Source: Epiperipatus broadwayi (taxonomy: Eukaryota > Onychophora > Udeonychophora > Euonychophora > Peripatidae). From it: DNA of 64,000 nt. The translations under genes and the position numbers were made by a program. Positions within the stretch are counted from its first letter, which is position 1. Each line of letters starts with the position of its first letter. The stretch is taken from contig JAQFVV010000012.1 in the NCBI GenBank assembly GCA_028023455.1, positions 16,504,364-16,568,363 on the forward strand, in the 5' to 3' direction. Below, piece by piece: positions 34,584-45,395 of this stretch. Below the pieces are notes generated by a model. It was not told the origin of the DNA. It made no database searches and worked only from the letters and a program-made list of their open reading frames with translations.

Positions 34584-36512
34584 TGTGAGAGTACCACTTG
34601 AGTCTCATCTAAAACAATTTGTTTCTTGGTGAATTTAACTGTGCCTATAACAAATCAACAGATATAAATAACATACACCTATCTTAAGCTTTTCATATAT
34701 CAGCTATATACATAAACTTGTTAGTATTAAAAGAATAATTCTAAAAATGAATAATTCTAATTTGTTTATACACACACATAAATAAATGTTTCCAACTAAT
34801 AGTATTTTTTATTAACCAAAATTTGACATTTGACAAAATCTTAAGTCAACATTGCATTTTTATCAGTTTGAAACAAGGGAAATAAACGTTTGGGTTTCAT
34901 TACAAATTGTATACTTTAAACAATAGAGAGCATGAACATGATTATGTGATATGATTTCAGAAATTAATCCAGTATAAAAATGAACTAATATTGTTATAAT
35001 AATAGTCTTCTATTTAGTTATCAAGGCAAGAACTACGTCTGTAAATTTAAATGTGTTCGAATTTAGAACACATTTAAGAAAAAAAGAAGATTCACTATTT
35101 TTAAAATTGTCTTCAAGTAATTAATTTACTTACTCTTAATATTATAAAGAACTATAAAAAAATAATCATTGAAATTGACAAGGTTATAAGACTTATCAAC
35201 ATCTTCGAAATGAGCTTTCAAAATGTATATTTAAGAAGACAAAAATTTATAAAGATGTTCTCTGGCTAGACAATTTATGCCAGGGATTTCTGCTGTTTTA
35301 AACCTGAACATGTAAATTTATTTCTACTTAATCAATGCCTAAAATATAATCATCGTAATTCTCATTTAAAAAGCTGCCTTAATATTGGAGTATTATATTG
35401 AAGATGTTAAATATTTTACTATGCAAATATTTAAAGAATGAATATCTGGATTGCCTCTTCGAAGGATGATCAATGAACTTTATGTTTCAACATTCATCGT
35501 CATTTTATTTCGTCTAAGGAGGGATATAAAACCGTTATTCTTTCTCATCTTTGATTATTTCATTGTGTATTTTAATAACCCTTAAACTTTATTTCCTTTG
35601 TGGATAATTATATTTACTTAGAAAAATTACTTCATATATTAAAGTGAAGAACTGATAAGATGAACATTTTATTTTTTGTATTTATTTAATAAAATTTAGA
35701 TGTTGATATTTTGATATATACTCTGATGAAAATGACGTCTGACAAAGGTAAAAGTTTTTAAATTATTTCAATTTGGAAGTAAGATTTATTATATTCCAAA
35801 TTGAATATTACCTGACAATTAACATAATTTCTTTTTAAACATAAATAACTAATATCAGAATACATTCTATTATTAATCTAGTGTGAATGGATGTTATCTT
35901 ATATAGACATATAACACACACTGAATCATTTTAATGACACAATAGGTAGATTTATAATGGATCATGTCTATTATTTATTATATACATGATTTTAAATTAT
36001 ATACATGTAAATGATTACATTATGTTTTTCCTGAATGTTAAATAGTTTATTATTGTATTTAAATATAAGCACAGATTATAATTCTAAATTTTAATATTTT
36101 TATGTGATAATATTTTTGTTTTTATTACGGATTAAAATGTGTTAAACTTGATTTTAAAATTAAACAGGTCTCGTTTGTTTATTTTATTTAGTCATTTTAT
36201 AAAACCAATAATTACAAATATACATACTCACACATATATATGTTGAATCAACTTAGTGATTTAATATTTATAAAAAAAGTTATATATAGCTTATACTAAA
36301 TTTATCATTACTATGGGATATTTGTGGAAATGCCTGAAGAGAGTCAATTGCGATTTCTACTCTGAGCTCGAATTCCGAGAGTAATGACGTTATTAATAGA
36401 GGAGTGGATTATATTTTAAATCACATCATCCATGGCATTCTATAAGAAGACTCAAAGTCTGACTATAGTTAGATGCGACTTCCTCGAGTCCTGAAAAGGA
36501 TCGTCCCGTTAT
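34584..36512 (+). repeat. 3' LTR
   Basis: About 1929 bp, starting TGTGAGAGTACCAC and ending CCCGTTAT. It is longer than the 5' LTR by several small insertions, the largest an approximately 27 bp AT-rich piece near 36.26 kb. The flanking CTTAT repeats the left target site. Confidence 0.9.
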
Positions 36513-36570
36513 CTTATACTAGCACATGATTGGCTGTATGGAGAGTTTTGCTTTGTTTATATGTTGACTA

Positions 36571-38200
36571 GTTTAGCTTTATGCTTGTAATGTTTATAAA
36601 TTTTAGTATACAATAATATAAAGGGATTATTTTATGAATTAGTCCTAATATAAACTGTTAGCTAATATTTGCGTTATAAATTTTCAAATGAATTATTTAA
36701 ATTGTGTATTATCATTTTAGCACCTAGTCGGGTTATTATTAATTTTATAAATATTATTGATAGATTTTAACTTTATCCCAATATAGATTTTGGATTATTT
36801 TATTAATAGAGCTTAAATAAAATTATTGCTTAAATTTATTTAATTACAGCTTTGGACTTGCTCAATTTGTATTGCTCTATTAATTTTAGCTAGCTCATTT
36901 ACACTGTTACAGATTTAGTAAAATTTATACTGCTAGATTTTAGGTTTATCCGATTTATAGGGTATATAAAAGGAAACACATTTGATCATTTTATACCGTT
37001 ATCTTAATGTCCAAAGTTTGGGTCTGTTAAATAAAGTTTCTCTCTCTTGTTCTATTTATTCCTTTACAATATAAATTATCATTTATGTTAAAAGATTCCA
37101 TGTATTATCATATATGTATGCATTATAATTAAAAAATCTTTAAAATTTATCTTTGAAAAATGTTATTCTCAGAATTGAATTTTTTAAAATAATAATAATC
37201 TACCTTTACTAGTTGACTATCTATGTGTAATGTTCATATATATTATGTAAATAATGTTTATTATTTAATCAAGTAAACATGTGGAGACAGTATATGAATA
37301 AAATATCCCTTATTATAATGCTACTTTAGAAAATGTACATATGCCAATGTGTGAAGATTGACTTTCTTTTGAATATATTACAGTAAATACTATGCCATAA
37401 AAAATGAATAATTATCAATGTATTTAAACATATGTTGAAAATATATTATGCAACTGAGAAATAATTATGCACAAAATGGACTCACAAAAAAACCTGCTAT
37501 GAAATATTGGTGATAAAAGAGCAAATAATTATGAATATGTTGGCACACTATATTAGCAGTGGATTGTCTGCCTACTGATCTTATGATAACTGCTACCATT
37601 AAGGTTCATTGTTCGTAATGCATATATGTAAGTTGCGGTCATACCAGACTTGGTGCATGAAGAACTTTCCTTATTTAAGATGCAAAGTAATGGATTATAA
37701 TTATCTGCTGTGAATGTGTAAAAATTGATACACTAGCCGAAGCTTATTTATGAAATTTTTAATTATTCTTTATTCCTTTTTCTGTTTTGCTATTTAACAG
37801 TTAAACAAATTATACTTATGTTTATTTTGAGTTACTGATGCTCACCCAACAGGTATTGAGATAAAACCTTCAGGACATAGCAACCAATAAGAAATTGATT
37901 TAGATATTTAGCTATAATAAAATCACATTCTAGTTCCAGCACTGTCGATGAATGTTGGTTTATTTAAAGAAAAATTCTAAACATAGGTAGATTCCACATT
38001 TTAAAAATATTTATTGATGGAAAGTGCTGATGATTCATAGCATATTTGTGAAAGATAGTTTGCATCTATCTAAATTAAATAATAATAAATATATTACTTT
38101 TCAAAGTGATCAAAAATAAAAATAAAGGAAGTTTCTTATGGCAGCTTAATTTCATTTAAATTATAAAAAATAATAGAAATACATAAATAACAGCTATATA
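36571..38200. other. No recognised feature
   Basis: AT-rich sequence with no protein-like frame or repeat partner in the window. Confidence 0.4.
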
Positions 38201-38309
38201 TACACCTGGCTCTCTTTTTACGCGGACTTATTTAACACGATTTTGAAGTTACGCGATTCGTGTTTCACCGTGTGTTAAATAAGTCCATGTAAAAAGAGAC
38301 CCAGGTGTA
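38201..38309. repeat. 109 bp hairpin at the left end of the MITE-like unit
   Basis: About 40 bp arms (ACACCTGG.TCTCTTTTTAC and ACTTATTTAACACG with their reverse complements) flank a short centre containing TTACGCGATTCG. This could be a free-standing mini-MITE that shares its terminus with the larger unit. Confidence 0.8.
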
Positions 38310-39243
38310 TGAACTCCGATAATGCGCTATTACTTTAAATAATAAATTTCGCGCACTTACATTATATTGAAAGTAATAGCACATTATTGGAATTCGACTT
38401 TCATCTTAGTAATTTCAATATTTTCAGTGCTTTATAATAGTAAGATTTTATGCAATAATGAAATTAAAATCATAATTTTTACATTTTATGTATACACACA
38501 TTAAATTTTACAAGATTATAATGTAAATTTGTTCAAACATTGTACGTGATAATTTTGCATTTTAAATCACATTCTATTTTTGCTTTTTAAAAAAGAACTT
38601 AATCAATTATTAATCATTTATTTATCCACAAGTTTATTTTTAAAAGGTCAGTAATAGCAGTGGGCATAATTAAATTTGACAATTAAAAATTAAAATCTGA
38701 TTTTTAATTGTAATTAACAATTTTAAAATTACTTACTGCTACTTGAAGTTAATGAGAAATTTGATTTTTAAACTGAATTGAAAATTAAAGACAAAAATAA
38801 GAATTTAATTTTTAGTTGTTAGTTTCATAAACAATTAATAAAATCATCGTCTCAAAGATTAATTACTAATTATGTTGTCACCAGAAAACCACTGTTACAA
38901 CATGAGTGTGAAGTTGGCGCTAGTTGTTTGCAAACGAACGTGTTTGTAAATTATGCATAAAAATATATTTTGAAAAAATTAAATATTATAGTTAAAAAGT
39001 TTGTCTTGTATCAATTTTTTTCAAATTTGAAATTTTTTATTAGTCATATTTTATTTCCTTATTTTTTTTTTTGCGCGAATTTTAAAGTAATTTTACGTTG
39101 GTGCTTTGCTTTTACGCGAATTTTGAAAAATCACAGACCGCATCCCCCCGTTTTCAATGTAAGTTACGTCTATTTTTGTGCAATTTCGTTTGCGTGTGTT
39201 TTCTGAGGAACCTATCTATCGCGTAAAACGAGACCCAAGTGTA
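38201..39243. mobile_element. MITE-like unit with CpG-bearing inverted ends and nested hairpins
   Basis: The left end TACACCTGGCTCTCTTTTTA followed by CGCG is matched in reverse at 39220-39243 (CGCGTAAAACGAGACCCAAG then TGTA), giving inverted ends about 24 bp long and a total of 1043 bp. A second reverse copy lies at 38289-38309, so the first 109 bp form a complete hairpin of their own. A second hairpin occupies 38312-38394 (ATAATGCGCTATTACTTT against AAAGTAATAGCACATTAT) and a third, poorer one is near 38.65-38.74 kb. No transposase frame is present. Non-autonomous DNA transposon is the likeliest reading; a target duplication longer than TA could not be defined. Confidence 0.65.
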
Positions 39244-39472
39244 TTTATAAATATTAATAATTATACATAAACCACCTTTTTAGCTCACAATTTTATGCCC
39301 TACTTTGAATATCTATTTTAAACATTAACCTATTAATGCACACATAGGTTAACATTTAAAATGGGTATTCAACATTTGATAAGGGCGTAAAATTATTTGC
39401 CAAAAATATTTTGTTTAATTATTAATATATATATAATATTTAATGGTTTCACGGTTATATGATGTAGATAAA

Positions 39473-39650
39473 TTATAACTTTTTGGGCTGTACCATGTAT
39501 TATTTTCCATTAAACACCGATATTTTGACAGGCTAGCAACCATTATCAAGATTTTCTTTCAAAAGTTAACCTTGATAATGGGGTTGCTGGTCCATCGAAA
39601 TATCGGTGTTTAATGGAAAATAATACATGGTACAGCCCAAAAAGTTATAA
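39473..39650. mobile_element. 178 bp foldback MITE
   Basis: Arms at 39473-39550 and 39571-39650 are nearly perfect reverse complements over almost 80 bp (start TTATAACTTTTTGGGCTGTA, including CACCGATATTT and CCATTATCAAG) around a 20-base loop. Mismatches are concentrated near the arm tips next to the loop. It has no coding capacity. The ends lie at TA-rich sequence, consistent with a TA target as for Tc1/mariner relatives, though that is inference. Confidence 0.85.
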
Positions 39651-39844
39651 TATATATATATATAAATCATGTTATTTTTATATAGTGCGATGTTTATAAA
39701 CTGTAATATTTAAACAGCATTAAGCTATTGCACATGCGCTTTGAAGATTTTAACTATAAATGAATGAATACTAACACTTCAAACACATGATAAAGTCTTT
39801 GGAAAAGATAGCTGTTATATATGACACTTTTATTTTTTATAATT

Positions 39845-40770
39845 TTCAAAGTTATCCACAGAATCATAATATAATTTAATATTCATATTTATAATATTCT
39901 GTGGAAGAAAGAGATAGAATCATAAATATCAAAATAGTGCTAAAGTGATTATATCTTTGATTTGTATATCCAAATATTTAGACATTGTATTAATGTACAG
40001 GTAATTAATAAATCAAACAAAAGAAAATAAAACAAGAGAGTCATAATTTCTCATTAGTTGTTTAATCCATCCAACATTCAAGAAAATTTGGTCAATGAAA
40101 GAGGAAGGTTAACTCTCTTTTTCTCCTTTCTTAACAAGCAAAGCATTAAAAAAAAATACCCATGAACAATTATTTTTTTATTAATAAATCCTTAAGATAA
40201 ACTTTTTTCTTTTTAAAAAACTACCAAATCTCTCTACTACTGTATATATTTTTGTTTCTCAATCAGAATTTTTCATTTGAAAAACTGATTATTACAAATA
40301 AAAAAAAGCATAAATATTTCTTTTTCTTTAAACACATTTAATGTAACTCCCAGACATATTTAGCTTTTTTTTTTTTTAATTATCAAAATTTATTATTGTC
40401 ATTTTACTAATTTTAAAATAAATAAATGTAGCATTATAATTATTTAATTTCTGCATAACAATTTTTGATTCAACAATACCAGAGATTCAGGGACCATTTA
40501 AGTTAAAAAAAAAAAACCTACAACCTTTTCAGATATCACATTAGCAATATATATCTTAATTTATTCCAGTCTATATGGAATATTAGCATTATATACCTTA
40601 ACTTAGTTTTAATTTCTGAGTATATTACATGGTTATCACAAAATTCCAGCTGGTTTGCATTCATAACAGATATAATAACGCAAAACTTAACAAGTTTATT
40701 TATTCATAGCAAATAATAAACATATAATTAAGACATCATATGATCACCTTCTATGCTTACACAAGCAATC
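39845..40770. other. No recognised feature
   Basis: AT-rich with several homopolymer runs; no frame, hairpin or repeat partner of note. Confidence 0.4.
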
Positions 40771-40773
40771 TCC

Positions 40774-40979
40774 CCAATACAGTAGTGACAACCAGTGCAT
40801 TAGATCCAAAGGCCTAGGTGGAGTGCTCTCAGATTCAAGACTCTTCACTGATGAAAACCACAAGCTAGAAACTAGTCTGGAGATATTGGATATTTAGGCA
40901 CTAGGTAGAAATTTTATGCACAAATCTTCTGATATCCATCGATTACTATGGCTTGTACTGGGTGGCACTACTGTATTGG
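40774..40979 (+). repeat. Short inverted-end member of the 62 kb repeat family
   Basis: CCAATACAGTAGTG (40774-40787) and CACTACTGTATTGG (40966-40979) are perfect 14 bp inverted ends of a 206 bp unit. Its body is the reverse complement of 62.27-62.45 kb, sharing ATTTGTGCATAAAAT-, CTAGTGCCTA-, AGACTAGTTTCTAGCTTGTG- and AGATCTAATGCA-like landmarks. Compared with the 62 kb copies it lacks the tRNA-like head and has gained an inverted end. Confidence 0.7.
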
Positions 40980-40999
40980 AATTTGTTATTCTTTTAAAT

Positions 41000-42550
41000 A
41001 TGTAACTGAATAAAAACTAAAACATTAATCTTTTGAGAAGATAATCTCAATTTGTAGAATCATCTTCGACTAATGAGTGTAAAACAAATCTATACATGTG
41101 TGATTTAAGTTCATTTCTCTGTTATTTTTATGGAGCTTCTAGCATGCTCTCACATTAAATGAGATAATCTGCCATTTTATATTGTGCAACATCATTACAA
41201 CTTAAATTTATTAGTATGTATTTAATGTATGCTAAAATATGTAAATTTTCTAGAGTGAATATAATAAGCGATAATTTGTGTGGTGTCAATTACAGTAAGT
41301 AAATCAGATTTTATTCTTTCCTTATTTGTATACAATTCAATATATAGTAATGGTACAATATGCCACAAAGATTAATTCTATGAATATGACCAATCTGGTT
41401 GAAAGCAATACTAAGCTGTAAATTTTTTATAGAATAAATTTATAATCTATCCGGCATAGTGTACCATTACTAATTTTTTTATTTACAATAGATCAAATAT
41501 ACATGTTTAAATTTATCCACACACACTGCATTATATTAGTTCACTAATCTGTGTGAACAAACCATCCTTTTTCTGAAGAAAAATTATCATTTGGATGTAT
41601 ATATACAGTGTTAAAATAATTTAATTTTGGCAAATTAATTTTAATTACTTTAATAGCAAAAATTCTTAACAGACATTTGAAACAAAAAAAGTTAGTCTTT
41701 TCATTTGTCACATTTATAACAGATATCACTAATTCTATGATATATATAAGTATGTTGAAATACATACACATTTAAATAGTCAAAATAAGAGTCATAGATC
41801 AATTCATAGATCACATGACCCTATCTCTTAAGCTTGTAAGTTATAAACAGTGAGGATTGCCAATTCCTCTACAAGCTTTATGATAAATGCTTAGCCAGAG
41901 CCAGCACTTAAAATATCTCTGTCAGGAACCCCTCCCCAAACCCCTGACCATGGTTTCGTGCTTTGGCACTCCTCAGAGAGGTGTCAGGGTAGGTTCAGAC
42001 ACTAGATCTAAAAATACCAACCCAAAGCTAAGCACTTAGCTAAAAGTTATCTATTGAGTGGAAAATCTAAAATTTTCAGACATCTACATGTCTTCAAACC
42101 CAGCTATCCAACTCAAATAGCTATATGGGCAGATAGATCTTCAGCCATACCATATATTAGTAGTAATAGCAATATAAAATTGCATAAGACTTTTGGCAGA
42201 GACTGGAAAATAATAAATATTAATAGAAAGTAAAATTAAAATTTATTGAATCAATAAATAAATGAATTGCAGTTTCAATTATAACCTGAGGAAACAAACT
42301 AATTCTTTAAAAAGAGAAGAATGGAATTCCATCAAAAACTAATTGCACATTAAAAAGATTTTACTTATGTGGATGCATCTAGAGATAACTAATATTAGAT
42401 GTCAGCAGGATCTAAGTGGTTCAAGTAATTAGAAAAGGAGTTCTAATAAATAATTAATAGTGAAGAATTGGTCTGAAAAAGAACCAAGAGACACTAGCTC
42501 ATGGAAGCTACAATCATGCAGATATACTTCAATAACGATACTGGACATCA
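41000..42550. other. AT-rich stretch with one moderately GC-rich patch
   Basis: A patch at about 41.87-42.17 kb (CCCCTCCCCAAACCCCTGAC, TCAAACCCAGCTATCC) looks like a repeat fragment related in style to the tRNA-headed families, but I could not align it reliably. A 75-codon minus-strand frame at 41544-41771 resembles nothing known. Confidence 0.35.
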
Positions 42551-42555
42551 TCATG

Positions 42556-42820
42556 TGTTGTCCGTGATAGCTAATATTGCAGAGAGATTTGCCTCCAAAC
42601 TTGGCAAAGTAAATCTAGGGACTAAACAGGTCACACTGATCTTTATTATGATTTGAGAATACTTTCAGGTATGTAAGTATTTAGGCTGTATATAAATAGT
42701 TAATATATACATGTAGTTAATATTCCTACAATGGTTGTATTATTAATCTATTAAACTATAATCCCAAGTTGCCATAGTATTATTTTTATCAGGTGAAATT
42801 TATTTAAGCCTATGTCTGTT
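42556..42820 (+). repeat. Left terminal direct repeat (LTR-like)
   Basis: 265 bp, matched by 43578-43833 with scattered substitutions and short indels. It includes AAACAGGTCA and TAGTTAATATATACAT and a TATAAAT (in GCTGTATATAAATAGT) as a candidate TATA element. Confidence 0.75.
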
Positions 42821-42924
42821 TGGTAGCAGCAATTGGTGCAGTGTGAACCTGAAACAAGCTAAAAAGGGATAAACTGTCAGAGTAATAAGTATTAAATGAT
42901 CTGCTAAAATACAATCATCAGCTG

Positions 42925-43678
42925 ATGAATGTTATGGCAAAAACGCCAGTAATCCTCTTTACGTTCAACACATAGAGAAATACCTGTACATTAATAAAGT
43001 TGATGATGAGAAAATTAAAATTGTGGGAAAAAGAGTAATAGAGATTGGTAACCTGATACTCCTGAGAATTATCCTTTCAATCAAAAATTGCTTGATGAAT
43101 TATTTTAGTCCACATCCCTCTAGGCACATCATCAGACTTCATTTTAGGAATCACTATCGGGGCAGAAATGGAAAAAATAAAGTTTACAACATAACTCTTC
43201 ACGATCTTGCAAAAAATTACGTACATGGCTCATTTCTATATGAGACACTCCTTGAGCAAATTCTGTGGGGGATGAGCAGTGATAGTTTAAGACAACAGCT
43301 CTTAACTCATAGAGAAATAAAATATAGTGAAGCTATAAGGCATAGCTTATGAATTTGTTCTAGAGCAATCAAGAGAATTCACGGAGATAAAAATACAAGA
43401 TAAACTACAAACGGATATTTGTACAACATATAAATCTGAAAGAAAGGTATTTAGAATTTTAAAAAATAATGACAATAGTAATAAAAAATATCTTTATTTG
43501 CCTTTGTTGTGAAAAAGCTGACTGTAAAACCAGCAATTGTTTTCACAAAAATAAACGTTGCAGCAACATTGCTGGATTGTTGTCCTTGATAGCTAATATT
43601 GTGAAGAGACTTGCCTCCAAACGTGGCAAAGCGAATCTATGGATTAAACAGGTCATACTAATCTTTATTATGATTTGA
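42925..43678 (+). pseudogene. Gypsy-type Gag, frameshifted
   Basis: A first frame reads V-Q-H-I-E-K-Y-L-Y-I-N-K-V-D-D-E-K, the start of the Gypsy capsid-like domain. A shifted frame then reads E-N-Y-P-F-N-Q-K-L-L-D-E-L-F. The 43023-43352 frame contains LHDLAKNYVHGSFLYETLLE then Q-I-L-W-G-M-S-S-D-S-L-R-Q-Q-L-L, a close match in pattern to retrotrans_gag proteins. A Cys/His-rich segment at about 43497-43560 is a damaged zinc-knuckle region that runs into the right repeat. Gag would assemble the particle; at least two frame changes mean it is not made intact. Confidence 0.65.
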
Positions 43679-43833
43679 GAACGCTTTTGTGTATGTAAGT
43701 ATTTAGGCTGTATATAAATAGTTAATATATACATTTAGTTAATATTCCTATAATGGTTTTATTATTAATCTATAATCCCATGTTGCCGCAGTATTATTTT
43801 TACCAGTGAAATTAATATAAGCTTATGTCTGGT
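43578..43833 (+). repeat. Right terminal direct repeat (LTR-like)
   Basis: Second copy of the 42556 repeat. It keeps an open frame (A-N-I-V-K-R-L-A-S-K) in the same phase as the left copy (A-N-I-A-E-R-F-A-S-K), both stopping after I-F-I-M-I, so the repeat itself appears to include gag 3' coding sequence. Confidence 0.7.
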
Positions 43834-44579
43834 TGATAGCATAGGAATCGCTCCCAGATGTAGCACTTTCATTCAAGTAATAATATATGATTGAATACTG
43901 TCTTTAACAGTATAAACTGAAATTAATGAATTAAAACATTAGCTCGACAGTTAACTCTCGCAATCGGCCATTATTTTCCCATTGAGCTTCAACAATAATT
44001 ATTTGGCAAACGGTTTTATACTTTGAATACTTTAATATCATAAAATAATGATTTTTTTTGAAATTCTGCTTTTGCTAAAGACTTAAAATAATTAATTTTC
44101 CCACATCCTCTCCTTTTCATTAGCTATATTCTCTAAACATTTTATGCCGTTGGGCATTGTTTTAATTTTTTTCTTATAACTTTTTGTTTCAGAAAATAAT
44201 AACTATTTTAATGTGATGATGAGATATGAAATTAATTCGTGTTAGATTTTTCAATTTATAAAATGACATAATTTCATTAATTTCGGAGCTTCAACGTAAG
44301 CGCGGTAATTTTATGATGGCGTCTTGATATTTTTTGTTATTCATTTAATTTATTCTATTTTCGTTAATTGAACAGTGCTGTCACTTTAGGTAAGGCTTTA
44401 ATTATTTGTAATTAATTCTTCATATAACTTTGAAAACATTTGTTTAATCTGTGAGAATGATGATCAAAGATATAAATAAAGATCTGTAATATAGTTAATA
44501 AGATGCGACAGACTTAAAAAGAAATTTACGTATTTTAGGAATAAATTTCAGTCATTCTGTTAATTGAACATAGTACTTT

Positions 44580-44800
44580 TTATTGTTATATAAATAATAC
44601 TGGAAAAAGGTCATTTGATTCATCTTTGAGACCTTAAGAGAAGTCGAGTTGGACAAATTTTTTTTAAGTTCACTCCATATATTTTGATCATTGCAGCAGT
44701 TATTACTATGAAATTATTCACATGGTAATCGAACATGGCTGAGTTGCTCATCAACCGCATCAGACAGCACAGTAAGTTTATTAACTTTTGTTTCAGAGTT
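44580..44800 (+). repeat. Dispersed repeat B, copy 1
   Basis: The reverse complement of 54447-54640. Landmarks in order are GAGACCTTAA, TCACTCCATAT, ATTGCAGC.GTTATTACTATG, ATTATTCA, AACATGG.TGAG.TGCTCA and AGTTTATT. No coding or pol III signal was seen. Confidence 0.7.
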
Positions 44801-44946
44801 AAAGACCTATAAATATGGACTCTTCATTCTTAGATGCCCGCACTGAATTTTTAACTGATATATCGATTGGGTTTATTTAAAAGCAATATGAATGGGTGCA
44901 TGTGTGTATGAGATCGCTGATTAAAATAGCTATTCACTATACAATA

Positions 44947-45395
44947 ATGCCACTTCTGTGCAAGCCATAATAATCAATTGTGCATCAAAATATCCTCTGA
45001 CTGGTTTCTAGCTTATGGTTTGTGCATCAAAATATCCTCAGACTGGTTTCTAGCTTATGGTTTTCATAGGTCCTGGATATGAGAGGACTGCACCTAGATT
45101 TTTGGATTTACTGCAATTCTTTAGCAGCCACCTGTTATCTTTTTAATTAACTATAAAGCTATTAGCCCAAAACTGAAAACCCAATAATGTTTTCAATCCA
45201 AGGTAATTCACTTATAAAGTCATACAGATTTGAACCCAGATTAATATCTACATTTTGGTGGCTTAGTTTTTTTCAGTAACCATAGTCACAGATATCCTAA
45301 TCTGGGAATATTTAAGGATTTTGATGGGCAAACCAATCATCCATTGATTATTATGTGGCTTGCACTGGATGGCTTTCTTATATGAAGACTAGCGA
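44947..45395 (-). repeat. 62 kb repeat family, copy with inverted termini
   Basis: The body matches 62.3-62.64 kb: GACTGGTTTCTAGCTTATGG, ACTGCACCTAGAT, CAGCAGCCACC, TTTGAACCCAG, AACCATAG. Minus-strand pol III-like boxes are visible: GGTTCAAATC (45228-45238 on plus as GATTTGAACCC) and an A-box-like stretch near 45278-45289. The two ends (GTGCAAGCCATAATAATCAA at 44959 and its near reverse complement TTGATTATTATGTGGCTTGC at 45345) form inverted termini, not expected of a SINE. Confidence 0.65.
44978..45061. repeat. 42 bp tandem duplication inside the repeat copy
   Basis: TTGTGCATCAAAATATCCTC begins at 44978 and at 45020, followed in both by AGACTGG or TGACTGG and TTTCTAGCTTATGGTT. A replication-slippage type duplication specific to this copy. 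Confidence 0.9.

Larger units (their letters stand above)
29497..36512 (+). mobile_element. Pol-less LTR retrotransposon with 1.9 kb LTRs and one long ORF
   Basis: Two long direct repeats (29497-31386 and 34584-36512) flank a 3.2 kb interior. The 5 bp CTTAT is present at 29492-29496 and 36513-36517, as expected for a target-site duplication. A tRNA-type primer site follows the 5' LTR and a polypurine run precedes the 3' LTR. The interior holds one 493-codon open frame and a short integrase C-terminal remnant but no protease, RT, RNase H or integrase core. It belongs to the same broad Osvaldo/Gypsy group as the 1-2.9 kb remnant, judged by the integrase tail. It would need enzymes from another element to move. 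LTR differences are mostly single substitutions plus a few short indels, so insertion is comparatively recent. Confidence 0.9.
29456..36570. repeat. Older short insertion with a 14 bp direct repeat, split by the LTR element
   Basis: TTATATGTTGACTA occurs at 29456-29469 and again at 36557-36570. Between them, outside the LTR element, are only about 66 bases (29470-29496 plus 36518-36556). Their left part (CATCACATGATCACTAT...ACTAGCACAT) matches the start of the repeat unit at 62202, and their right part (CTGTATGGAGAGTTTTGC) matches the same unit in reverse complement. A 14 bp duplication is typical of LINE/SINE-type integration. So a short retroposed piece was later hit by the LTR element. Confidence 0.65.
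42556..43833 (+). mobile_element. Gag-only mini LTR-like retroelement, about 1.3 kb
   Basis: Direct repeats at 42556-42820 and 43578-43833 both begin TGTTGTCC.TGATAGCTAATA and end TATGTCTG.T. Directly after the first copy, TGGTAGCAGC fits the position and style of a Gypsy primer-binding site. The 757 bp between them encodes a Gypsy-type Gag and nothing else. This layout resembles gag-only terminal-repeat elements described in plants. No polypurine tract or target duplication was found, so a tandem duplication of a gag fragment remains possible. Confidence 0.55.

Noticed and set aside
38970-39206. 78-codon frame in the MITE-like unit as a transposase remnant
   Set aside because: Phe-rich, without a DDE-type motif or helix-turn-helix; it coincides with poly-T runs.
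43023-43352. Host gene candidate with an apparently good ORF
   Set aside because: The D-L-A-K-N...G-S-F-L...L-L-E-Q-I-L-W-G pattern is Gypsy Gag, and it lies between LTR-like repeats.
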